Shown: piece after piece, positions 9,247 through 16,432 of the stretch | Position numbering within the stretch: the first letter of the stretch is position 1 | Layout: every line of letters starts with the position of its first letter | Assembly (NCBI GenBank): GCA_902773005.1 | Contig: CACYCS010000010.1 | Span: 1 to 34,142 of the forward strand | Direction: 5' to 3' | Length of the DNA: 34,142 nucleotides | Source: an uncultured Erysipelotrichaceae bacterium | GTDB lineage: Bacteria > Bacillota_I > Bacilli_A > RFN20 > CAG-826 | Translations under genes and position numbers: made by a program | Notes under the pieces: model-generated | Told to the model about the DNA's origin: nothing | Databases searched by the model: none | The model's input: the letters and a program-made list of their open reading frames with translations, nothing else

Positions 9247-9633
9247 CTAAGGCCGCACGAAATTGGCTTTTTGATGAAGCGACTCGAGTTCCGCCAAGGA
9301 ATAGGTCTTCATCGAGTCGAACATCCATAGCTTCGGCACGCCTTCGTGGATGACGCTCACGCCGACGAAGACGAACTTCCCTTTATTGCAGTAGGTGCGC
9401 AAGAAGAGGAATCTGCTTTCGTCGCGGATAAAGCCCGCGAAGTCAGGATGGTGGGCGATGAGGGAGATTTCCTCCATCGCCTTGAGGTAGCTGCTTGGGC
9501 GGCTTGCGGCAAGCTCGGAAACCTTCTCTTCCGACATGAAGATTCCGACTTGGCTTGCAAGGCGCAGATTGAGCGCCCGCTCCACCGCAATGGGGATGCG
9601 GCCAACCTTGATTGGGTTCTTTTCGGTTTGCAT
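9247..9633 (-). CDS. Small PBECR-like putative nuclease
   Basis: 128 aa from the ATG at 9631-9633, fixed by the excellent AGGAGG site upstream; the longer reading frame to 9711 is rejected. The pattern VGRIP near the start, a helix, then AMEEISLIAHHPDFAG, then FLFLRTYCNKGKFVFVGVSVI, then MFDSMKTYSLAELESL resembles the PBECR group (phage barnase/EndoU/colicin E5-D/RelE-like nucleases). These have an 'I..PD..G' helix end and a following lysine-containing strand pair. That assignment is from pattern only. No antitoxin, prophage or MuF-like gene is adjacent. Its promoter is back-to-back with that of the second metalloprotease gene. Confidence 0.55.
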   Translation of the reverse strand: MQTEKNPIKVGRIPIAVERALNLRLASQVGIFMSEEKVSELAASRPSSYLKAMEEISLIAHHPDFAGFIRDESRFLFLRTYCNKGKFVFVGVSVIHEGVPKLWMFDSMKTYSLAELESLHQKANFVRP

Positions 9634-9700
9634 TTTGCTTACCCTCCTACTTACTAATTGCTGAAAAAATCGAAATCGTGACCTAAAATTTTTTCTTTGC

Positions 9701-9729
9701 CCTATAAACACGCTTTAACTTTTTGACAA
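9701..9729 (-). promoter_or_regulatory. Promoter of the PBECR-like gene, sharing its -35 with the divergent promoter
   Basis: Minus strand TTGTCA (9724-9729), 17 nt, TATAGG (9701-9706). The -35 is the complement of the plus-strand -35, in a TTTTGACAAAA quasi-palindrome. Confidence 0.55.
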
Positions 9730-9752
9730 AAAAGCCCGAACGCGCGTATAGT
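9723..9752 (+). promoter_or_regulatory. Promoter of the second metalloprotease gene
   Basis: TTGACA (9723-9728), 18 nt, TATAGT (9747-9752): a near-consensus promoter overlapping the divergent one. Confidence 0.75.
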
Positions 9753-9781
9753 TTTAGGGCGCTGCAAGGAGGGTGAAAAAA

Positions 9782-11764
9782 ATGAAAAAATTCGCGATGC
9801 CAATATTCACGCTATCGACCGCGATCCTTTTTTCTTGCGGCGCTGCGCCAATCGCTTCCTCTAGCCTAGAGAATGGCTCGGTTGCCGAAGCTTCCTCCGA
9901 GTTAGAGAAGCCCGCGCTAACGACCTTTCGCCTAGACGCATCTAACGGCGCCTGGACGCTACAAAGCTACACCGGCAAGTGGAGCGATAACGATAGCGGC
10001 CTCATCTCTAGCGGCAAGGATTTCCCGCTGGAAGGGTTCTATGCGATCGCTGGAGATAATGCCTATTGCTCGCTTAAGAAGGAGCGCGGCGTCGTCCGCT
10101 CCAAATATGACATCGATCTGAAAAAGCTATCGATCGACTTCGATTCCGCTTCGCCGATTGAACTCCGCCTATATTCCGCCTATGGCGCATCCGAATATCA
10201 TTCCGCAGAGCTTTCCAGTTCCATGGATTTAGACGTCGAGGACTATGCCGCCTTCTCGATTCACGCAGGTTCTTCAGACGCTTTGATTAGCGGGATAGAG
10301 ATCACTTTTTCCGGCGAATTCGAATACACGCCCCGCACGGTTGACGAAGTCGAAGCCCTAGAAGGCGACTGCTACGAAGCGGGCGACATCTATCGCGATG
10401 ATTATTCCTACAAAGCGTTCAATAGAAGTAACGGCGTCGATGCCATTGACACCCATTCTGGCGAATGCGAGAACTTCCTCGTGATCCCGGTCGAGCTTTC
10501 CGATTACCCTTTCAGCGATTCCACCCTCGATGATCTCGATCCCCTCTTCAACGGATCAGGACCCGAGGATACTTACTACTGGGAGTCGCTTTCTTCCTTC
10601 TATCGGAAATCGTCCTTCGGAAGATTCAACCCCACTTTCGAGATTGCCGACAAAGTGGAGCTTGGCATGACCGCTTCCGAGCTTGCTAGCACCCCACTAG
10701 GCACTTCTGCATCCAGCCCATCCCAAATCGCCCTGCGCAAAGCGATCAGCAAGTATCGCGAGGAACAGGACGATGAGAAAATGAAGGAATTCGATGGGGA
10801 CGGAGACGGCTATATCGATGGGGTCATCCTGATCTATAGCTGCCCGGACTATACGAGGAGCCGCGCAATTGCTAGAATCTCCACCCAGCTTTATTGGGCG
10901 TTCTGCTACTGGGATTACTACGCTGAACCAAACCCCGATTCCCCTAACCCCTGCGCCTATTTCTGGTGCTCCTACGACTTCAATTACGAAGCCACGAGGT
11001 CTCCTGCCGTCGATTCGCATACGCTCATTCACGAATTCGGCCATATGATGGGGCTTGAAGATTATTATTCCTATGACGGCGACCGCATACCCGCGGGAGC
11101 TGGCATCATGATGGATAGTAACATCGGCGATCAGGACATCTTCTCAAAGCTTGCGCTTGGCTGGGTGGACCCCTATGTCGTCGAAGGCGATTCGAGAATC
11201 GTCTTGCAGCCAAGCTTCGAAAGTGGCGAATGCATCATCCTCGCGCCCGATTGGAACGGGACCTCATTCGATGAATATCTGATATTCGAGCTATACGCCC
11301 CCGGCGGATTGAATGAGCTCGACGCCGATCGCGCCTACCCTGGTCGCGCTCTTCTTCCGCAAGAGCCTGGCGTCAAGATATACCATATCGACGCGAGAGC
11401 CGCCCTATATACCGGAAGCGCCATCTATATCGAAGACCCAGACAATTTCATCTTGAAGAATGGCCAATCGGTCGTCATCCCTGCCGCCAATTCGGGCTCT
11501 AGGAGATATGTCGATGCCTATGAGGGCGGGTTTGACCTCATCCGCATGATCGAGGCCGACAAGAAGAACAGCTTCGACCTTGGTCCCCAGTACTACGCAA
11601 CCGACGAAGATCTATTCCATACAGGCGATACCTTCTCGATGGAAGACTATAAGGATTTCTTCCCGAAAGGCACGAAATTCAATTTGGGCATGGATCTCGA
11701 TTACCAAGTGACCTTCGAAGAGGTATCTTGGGAAGGTGCGACCATCGTCTTCGAAGCGATCTAA
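9782..11764 (+). CDS. Second M6-type metalloprotease lipoprotein
   Basis: Predicted surface protease, 660 aa. The ATG at 9782 lies 9 nt after AAGGAGG (9766-9772); an in-frame GTG at 9773 overlaps that site and is rejected. The lipobox is LFSC with Cys19. An N-terminal beta-rich domain of about 200 residues, absent from the paralogue at 3561-5207, precedes the protease core and may bind substrate. The zinc motif HEFGH is at residues 417-421, followed by MMGLEDYYSYDG; a Ca-binding-like loop DGDGDGYIDG is at 338-347. Shared features with the paralogue (YFW.SYD segment, DYYSY, DPYV) mark them as a duplicated family. It has its own promoter and terminator. Confidence 0.87.
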   Translation: MKKFAMPIFTLSTAILFSCGAAPIASSSLENGSVAEASSELEKPALTTFRLDASNGAWTLQSYTGKWSDNDSGLISSGKDFPLEGFYAIAGDNAYCSLKKERGVVRSKYDIDLKKLSIDFDSASPIELRLYSAYGASEYHSAELSSSMDLDVEDYAAFSIHAGSSDALISGIEITFSGEFEYTPRTVDEVEALEGDCYEAGDIYRDDYSYKAFNRSNGVDAIDTHSGECENFLVIPVELSDYPFSDSTLDDLDPLFNGSGPEDTYYWESLSSFYRKSSFGRFNPTFEIADKVELGMTASELASTPLGTSASSPSQIALRKAISKYREEQDDEKMKEFDGDGDGYIDGVILIYSCPDYTRSRAIARISTQLYWAFCYWDYYAEPNPDSPNPCAYFWCSYDFNYEATRSPAVDSHTLIHEFGHMMGLEDYYSYDGDRIPAGAGIMMDSNIGDQDIFSKLALGWVDPYVVEGDSRIVLQPSFESGECIILAPDWNGTSFDEYLIFELYAPGGLNELDADRAYPGRALLPQEPGVKIYHIDARAALYTGSAIYIEDPDNFILKNGQSVVIPAANSGSRRYVDAYEGGFDLIRMIEADKKNSFDLGPQYYATDEDLFHTGDTFSMEDYKDFFPKGTKFNLGMDLDYQVTFEEVSWEGATIVFEAI

Positions 11765-11768
11765 AATA

Positions 11769-11805
11769 CATTGAAAAAGAGACTGAGAAGGTCTCTTTTT
11801 CAATG
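11769..11805. terminator. Bidirectional terminator between convergent genes
   Basis: A perfect 15-bp stem (11769-11783 with 11791-11805) and 7-nt loop. The stem itself contains A5 and T5 runs, so it can end transcription of the metalloprotease gene (+) and of the exporter gene (-). Confidence 0.9.
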
Positions 11806-11815
11806 CACGTCCCCC

Positions 11816-13117
11816 TTATTTTTCCTCTTCGCTTCCCTGGTGGGGATGATGGATCAAGGATTCGATGGAGTTCATGATCTTCCGGAATTTGATCTTCTTG
11901 AACCAGAACACCGCCGAGGAGCAAACGACGAAGCCGACGCTCATGGCAACGAGCTGGAGCAAGCAATCCGGCCCATACTTGGCAATCATGTCTCCGTTTG
12001 CCCAGATTAGCCCTAGCGCCGAGAAATAGAAGAGATCTCCCGGAATCAAAGGGACGATCGAAGGATAGAGATAAAGGGTGGACGGCTCTTTCCTTACGGT
12101 AGCGAGGATCTCGGCATATATCGCTGCGGAGAAAGCGGCGAGAGAGGTATAGACGATGCGGTAATCAGGAGCTCCCGCCATCATGAGAATGTAGACGATG
12201 CGCGTCAATGCGCCACCTAGGCCTGCGAGAACTAAGTCGCGCGGCTTGATGCGGAAAGTCATCGCGAAGCCGAAAGAGGCCAAGAACGAAAGCCAGACGA
12301 GCTCAAGATAGCCGAGGAAGTTGCTTGGCGTGTAGCCGATGATTTCATCGATGACGTGGGTATGCCATTGGCCCATCGCGTATAGCCCGGCGCCAAGTCC
12401 GGCGACGATGGTCACGATCTCGAGGGCCACCTTCAGCAATTCGACGATGCCGCTCGCCTCTTTTCCGGTCAGAAGGTTCCTGACCGCGTTCACCATGCCG
12501 ACCCCATTGATCAAGAAAAAGGCATTGGTCGTGATGACGATATAGAAATACGGCACAAAGCCAATGTAGGTGAATAGCAAGCCAACGCCCGTCGCGATGA
12601 ACATCGAGACGAAATTGACGATGAAGCGATTCAGGTGGTATCTCGCCGCGAGTCTGCCGATTCCGAACAGGATCAGCGTATTGAGTTCCACGATCAGGAT
12701 CTCGGCGTATCCGCCCCCGAAGATGCGGGCGAGGCAAGCCATCGCGATGATGAAGCCGATGAGGCTGATCCACCACGGCTGCTGCTTGCCGTTCATGATC
12801 TCGCGGGCCAAGGAAGGAATCTCATCGAGATCGGGCTTTTCCTCGACGACGCGTCGAGATAGCTCATTCAATTCCTTTAGTTTCTCAAGATCGAGGTCGA
12901 TGCCGCGAACCGTGGTTTGATAAACCGATCTCTCTCCGTCTTTTGTAGCCGAAAGCGAGATGGAAGTCGTGCTTGAGACGATCGAGATATCGTGCGCCCC
13001 ATAGGCGTGGCAGATATACGCCATGGCAAGATCCGCCCTTTCAAGTGGCGCGCCGACGCTTATGAGATCTCTTGCGAGCTTCGCCGCCGCAAGAAGTATC
13101 CTGTCTATTTCTTTCAT
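11816..13117 (-). CDS. Threonine/serine exporter, ThrE family
   Basis: A 433-aa membrane protein containing both halves of the ThrE transporter. The N-terminal soluble part (about 1-115) with VGAPLERADLAMAYICHAYG and STTSISLS is the ThrE N-terminal domain; about ten hydrophobic helices follow (from residue 117 on). It ends in a Lys-rich tail and a Ser/Glu terminus. Family members export small amino acids across the cytoplasmic membrane using the proton gradient. The GAGG site precedes the ATG, and a candidate promoter (GCGACA, 17 nt, TAGAAT) lies at 13168-13196. It is convergent with the metalloprotease gene and shares its terminator. Confidence 0.92.
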   Translation of the reverse strand: MKEIDRILLAAAKLARDLISVGAPLERADLAMAYICHAYGAHDISIVSSTTSISLSATKDGERSVYQTTVRGIDLDLEKLKELNELSRRVVEEKPDLDEIPSLAREIMNGKQQPWWISLIGFIIAMACLARIFGGGYAEILIVELNTLILFGIGRLAARYHLNRFIVNFVSMFIATGVGLLFTYIGFVPYFYIVITTNAFFLINGVGMVNAVRNLLTGKEASGIVELLKVALEIVTIVAGLGAGLYAMGQWHTHVIDEIIGYTPSNFLGYLELVWLSFLASFGFAMTFRIKPRDLVLAGLGGALTRIVYILMMAGAPDYRIVYTSLAAFSAAIYAEILATVRKEPSTLYLYPSIVPLIPGDLFYFSALGLIWANGDMIAKYGPDCLLQLVAMSVGFVVCSSAVFWFKKIKFRKIMNSIESLIHHPHQGSEEEK

Positions 13118-13167
13118 GCGCTTTGCCTCGTTTCCGTCAAAATTCAGCCGTTGTTAGAATCAGGCAT

Positions 13168-13196
13168 ATTCTAGCGTAGCAATCAATGTTTGTCGC
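13168..13196 (-). promoter_or_regulatory. Candidate promoter of the ThrE-family gene
   Basis: Minus strand GCGACA (13191-13196), 17 nt, TAGAAT (13168-13173); about 50 nt leader. Confidence 0.45.
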
Positions 13197-13364
13197 GCAT
13201 GTGCTGCTTCCGATTCAAATCGACGGGATAATGCTTTCAAAGCGAACCGCCCAATCTTAATTGCAGACGGATGCGTCAAGAGTAAAACAAGGCCCCCAGA
13301 TGAAACGGATTTCCACGAATCGTTAAGTTTCATATGGACGGCAAGAACTCTAGGCCATCAGGGT

Positions 13365-15419
13365 TCAAATCCGCATCGAAGCTTCGTAAGCACCCCAGAT
13401 GACGGTGCGAAGATTTCCAATGGTATCGCAATCGCCAACAAGCTGAATATTCCCTCCCTTAGGCGCGATGGGATTTGGAACATACCCAGCCGAGGAAATC
13501 ACGGTGTCGCAAGAGATCGATAACTTGCCTTCCTTGTTTCGGCAAACGATTCCTCCTTCGACGACTTCCTCCAAAGAGGTTTCCAGGTATACGGGGACTT
13601 TCTTGAACGCAAACCATTCGCGGAGGTAGCTTGAATTGGCTAGGCATACGCCTTTTTGGGCGACGAGGTCATCTTTCATCTCTATTATCGCGACCTCGTG
13701 GCCATCGAGGGCGAGTTCATAGGCGATTTCGCATCCGGTCAAGCCTCCTCCGATGACCGCCACCTTGCCTTTCGCGAGGCTTTTGTCGCGAAGGTAATCG
13801 CAGGCTTCCACCATCTTCTCATGTCCCTTGACGCGCTTTAGGATTCGGGGTTTCGAGCCAGTCGCGACGATGACGGGATTCGGCAAAAACGCATGCACGT
13901 CCTCAACGGATTCGTTGAAATGCACTTCGATTCCAAGCGTCTCCATCTGACGGATGTACCACGCGAGTAGCTCGCGGAGCTTGCCTTTATACGATTCGCT
14001 TGAGGCTGGGATGAACGTCCCGCCGAGGCGGTCGCTTTTCTCGTGAATAATCGGATGGTGCCCACGGAGTTTCAGCACGCGGGCCGCTTCCATCCCGCCG
14101 ATTCCGCCCCCGATGATATGAACCGTCTTCGGGGCATTGACTTTTTTGATATGGTGCTTCTTCCATTGCATCATCTCCGCATTGACCGCACACCTTGCGA
14201 GGTGAAGCGAATCGGAAAGGGCTTGGTCATTGGGCACGCCTTTGTAATGGCACATGTTGAAGCAGCCGTTATGGCAAAGAATGCATGGACGGATCTCTTC
14301 CTTTCGGCCTTCGATCGTCTTGGTGAACCATTCGGGATCGGCGAGGAAGCTTCTTGCGAATCCGATCGCGTCGAGCTTCCCTTCTTCGATGGAGCGTGCC
14401 CCTTCTTCTAGAGTCATCCTTCCGGCGCATACGACTGGGATATCGACGAATTGTTTGATATGCTCAACCTCTTTCAGGTTGCAGTTCTCGGGCATATAGA
14501 TTGGTGGATGCGCCCAATACCAGGCGTCATAGGTGCCATTATCGCAGTTCAGCATGTCGTAGCCCGCATCTTGGAGGAATTTCGCAGCCAGCTCGCTTTC
14601 GGCCATGTCGCGACCCGCTTCCTCATACTCTTCCCCAGGCAAAGCGCCCTCGCGGAAGCCTTTGGTTTTGGACACAACGGAATAGCGTAGCGACACTGGG
14701 AAATCAGAGCCGCACTCCTTCTTAATCGCCTTCACGATCTCGGCGGCGAAGCGGTAGCGGTTCTCAAGCGATCCGCCATACTCGTCCGTCCTTTTGTTGA
14801 CGTATTTCAAGGTGAATTGGTCGAGCAAATATCCTTCGTGCACGGCGTGGACTTCGACTCCATCGACGCCCGCATCCTTGCAAAGCTTCGCCGATTTCGC
14901 GAACGCGACGATGAACTCCCGAATCTCCTCTTTGGTCATTTCACGAGAAGGCAATTTGTCGCTCCAGCGATTTGGGGATGCCGAGGGGGCGGCGGTGATC
15001 TTGTCGAGGTTCATCACGGGCTTAGCGACGAAGCGGAGGAACTTGTTGTTATAGATTTTCTCCATCATCTCGCTTACGGTGAACGAGCGCCCGAACCCCG
15101 CGGTCAACTGTATGAAGAGCTTGGCACCGGTCGCATGGAATTCCGGCAACCACTTCGCGAGGTCGCGGTACATCCTCTTATTCTTATATAGCCAACTCCC
15201 AAACATCGGGTTATACACCGGCTGGCAGCCAGGGAGGATCAATCCGACGTTATTCTTCGCAATCTCCATGATGAATCTCGCCCCCTCCTTGTCGAAGTGG
15301 TTCTTTTCCATCCACCCGAAGAGGTCGGTTCCGCCCATCGAGGTCAAAACGATGCGATTCTTGATCTCGCAGTTTCCGATTTTCCAAGGCGTGAGTACGG
15401 TTTCTAAATATTTTTCCAT
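13365..15419 (-). CDS. Fe-S flavoenzyme, NADH:flavin oxidoreductase / enoate reductase family
   Basis: A 684-aa enzyme of the 2-enoate / 2,4-dienoyl-CoA reductase type, also including bile-acid BaiCD-like enzymes. The N-terminal Old-Yellow-Enzyme barrel (about 1-350) starts LETVLTPWKIGNCEIKNRI and contains HAVHEGYLLDQF and the FMN-site AGRM/GFARSFLADPEW. A 4Fe-4S site follows: C379, C382, C386 and most likely C410 (RCAVN). FAD-binding GGGIGGMEAARV and NAD-binding GGGLTGCEIAYEL dinucleotide folds complete it. The start at 15419 gives the canonical N-terminus and has AAAGGAT upstream; the longer frame to 15479 is rejected. It probably reduces an activated C=C bond with NAD(P)H anaerobically; substrate not predictable. 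Monocistronic. Confidence 0.93.
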   Translation of the reverse strand: MEKYLETVLTPWKIGNCEIKNRIVLTSMGGTDLFGWMEKNHFDKEGARFIMEIAKNNVGLILPGCQPVYNPMFGSWLYKNKRMYRDLAKWLPEFHATGAKLFIQLTAGFGRSFTVSEMMEKIYNNKFLRFVAKPVMNLDKITAAPSASPNRWSDKLPSREMTKEEIREFIVAFAKSAKLCKDAGVDGVEVHAVHEGYLLDQFTLKYVNKRTDEYGGSLENRYRFAAEIVKAIKKECGSDFPVSLRYSVVSKTKGFREGALPGEEYEEAGRDMAESELAAKFLQDAGYDMLNCDNGTYDAWYWAHPPIYMPENCNLKEVEHIKQFVDIPVVCAGRMTLEEGARSIEEGKLDAIGFARSFLADPEWFTKTIEGRKEEIRPCILCHNGCFNMCHYKGVPNDQALSDSLHLARCAVNAEMMQWKKHHIKKVNAPKTVHIIGGGIGGMEAARVLKLRGHHPIIHEKSDRLGGTFIPASSESYKGKLRELLAWYIRQMETLGIEVHFNESVEDVHAFLPNPVIVATGSKPRILKRVKGHEKMVEACDYLRDKSLAKGKVAVIGGGLTGCEIAYELALDGHEVAIIEMKDDLVAQKGVCLANSSYLREWFAFKKVPVYLETSLEEVVEGGIVCRNKEGKLSISCDTVISSAGYVPNPIAPKGGNIQLVGDCDTIGNLRTVIWGAYEASMRI

Positions 15420-15447
15420 GATGCGGCCAAATCCTTTGCTTGATGCA

Positions 15448-15456
15448 ATGATACCA
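15448..15456 (-). promoter_or_regulatory. Extended -10 promoter of the enoate reductase-like gene
   Basis: Minus strand TGG plus TATCAT (15448-15453), 28 nt before the ATG; no convincing -35. Confidence 0.4.
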
Positions 15457-15515
15457 CGGTTTGCAACTGCGATTCGCAAGATTGCAGGGCTAGATTTTGA
15501 ATCCGAGTTGACCGT

Positions 15516-16034
15516 GTGAATTCCAACGTCGTCAAATGAATCACCAAAAACAGCCTACTGCTTGCCTTGCTTTGCGTCATGGGGATGTTCTCGATTCCCT
15601 TTGGAGAGAACATCAAAGTCTCGCTCCAGCTTCTCATGGTCATCATCATCTGCCGCATGGCCGACGGGGCTGTCGATTGCCTGATCATCGCCGGATGCTA
15701 CCTAGGGTTAGGCATGTTCCTGCCGATCTACGCCGGATTCAATAGCGACATCAGCCTGACGTTTGGCTACGTCATCGCCTTCGTTGCGGTGAGCCCGGTC
15801 TTCTATTTCCTGAACAAGATCCCCGCGATCCCCCGCATGGCGATCGCCTGCGTTACCGGGACCCTCGTCGTTTACACGATCGGCACCCTCTGGATGATGT
15901 TCTACATGAGCCGGGACCTTGAGAAAATGCTTCTAGTTTCCGTCGTCCCCTACTTGCCCTTCGACGGAATCAAGATCGTCCTTGCGATATCCGTCGTGAT
16001 GGTGCTTCCCAAAACCATCACCAACCGCGAATAA
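15516..16034 (+). pseudogene. bioY-like paralogue with an in-frame stop at codon 8
   Basis: A near-duplicate of the intact BioY-like gene at 18616-19143. Aligning the two, this copy opens with GTG AAT TCC at 15516, but codon 8, AGA in the intact copy, is TGA (15537-15539). The remaining 165 codons are open and collinear, with a 6-nt deletion in the IPKIPAI region and an Arg (ICRMADG) inside a predicted membrane helix. The TATAAT that serves the intact copy is absent at the equivalent place. Translation could only restart at TTG 15567, losing the first part of helix 1. TGA is used as a normal stop in neighbouring genes, so read-through as Trp is unlikely. Probably a recently decayed biotin-transport S component. 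Confidence 0.75.
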
Positions 16035-16044
16035 CCTAGCAATC

Positions 16045-16075
16045 GGCCAAATCTCGGGTTTGGCCTTTTTCTTTC
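16045..16075 (+). terminator. Terminator after the bioY pseudogene
   Basis: GGCCAAA (16045-16051), 7-nt loop, TTTGGCC (16059-16065), then TTTTTC and a T-rich tail. Confidence 0.88.
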
Positions 16076-16395
16076 TTTTCGGACTATTTAGGCGGCCCTT
16101 CTTCTTTCTGCTTGACGGAAAATATGCAGCCTTCTTGCAAGAAGGCGATTGAAAGGCATCCATTCTTTGGCGTGATAATTTCCGCTGAAACGGAAAAACT
16201 CCTTAAATGAGATTCGATGTTCTACAGAGAAAAAGGATAGGATCCAGGCACTTCCCATATACGAAAAAATGATTTCGTGCGTAGATAGTCGATGCTCGAT
16301 GATAGCTTGCTTTGCCGCTGTAGAACGACAGTTTAAAACGCTCCGCATTGACGAATTTAGACGATGCGGGAAAATGCAATATCAGCCTTATCCTG
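16076..16395. other. Intergenic region upstream of the TIR gene
   Basis: No gene seen in about 320 nt. It holds a perfect 18-bp palindrome at 16129-16146 (GCCTTCTTG and its complement) and a small hairpin TTTCCG/CGGAAA at 16179-16196. Neither has a T-run. Confidence 0.5.
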
Positions 16396-16401
16396 TATAA
16401 T
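16396..16401 (+). promoter_or_regulatory. -10 box of the TIR gene
   Basis: Perfect TATAAT, 31 nt before the ATG; the -35 region (ATGCAA near 16374-16379) is weak. A GGGAG ribosome site lies about 10 nt before the start. Confidence 0.5.
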
Positions 16402-16432
16402 ATGGTTTGAACTTGTTTAGGGAGCGAACTAT

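Noticed and set aside
13351..13365. tRNA T-loop-like GGTTCAAATCC
   Set aside because: The flanks do not form a 5-bp T stem or an acceptor stem, and the stretch overlaps the stop of the enoate reductase-like gene.
15516..16034. TGA decoded as tryptophan in the first bioY copy
   Set aside because: The intact copy has Arg, not Trp, at that codon, and TGA terminates other genes such as the first metalloprotease gene and the intact bioY.
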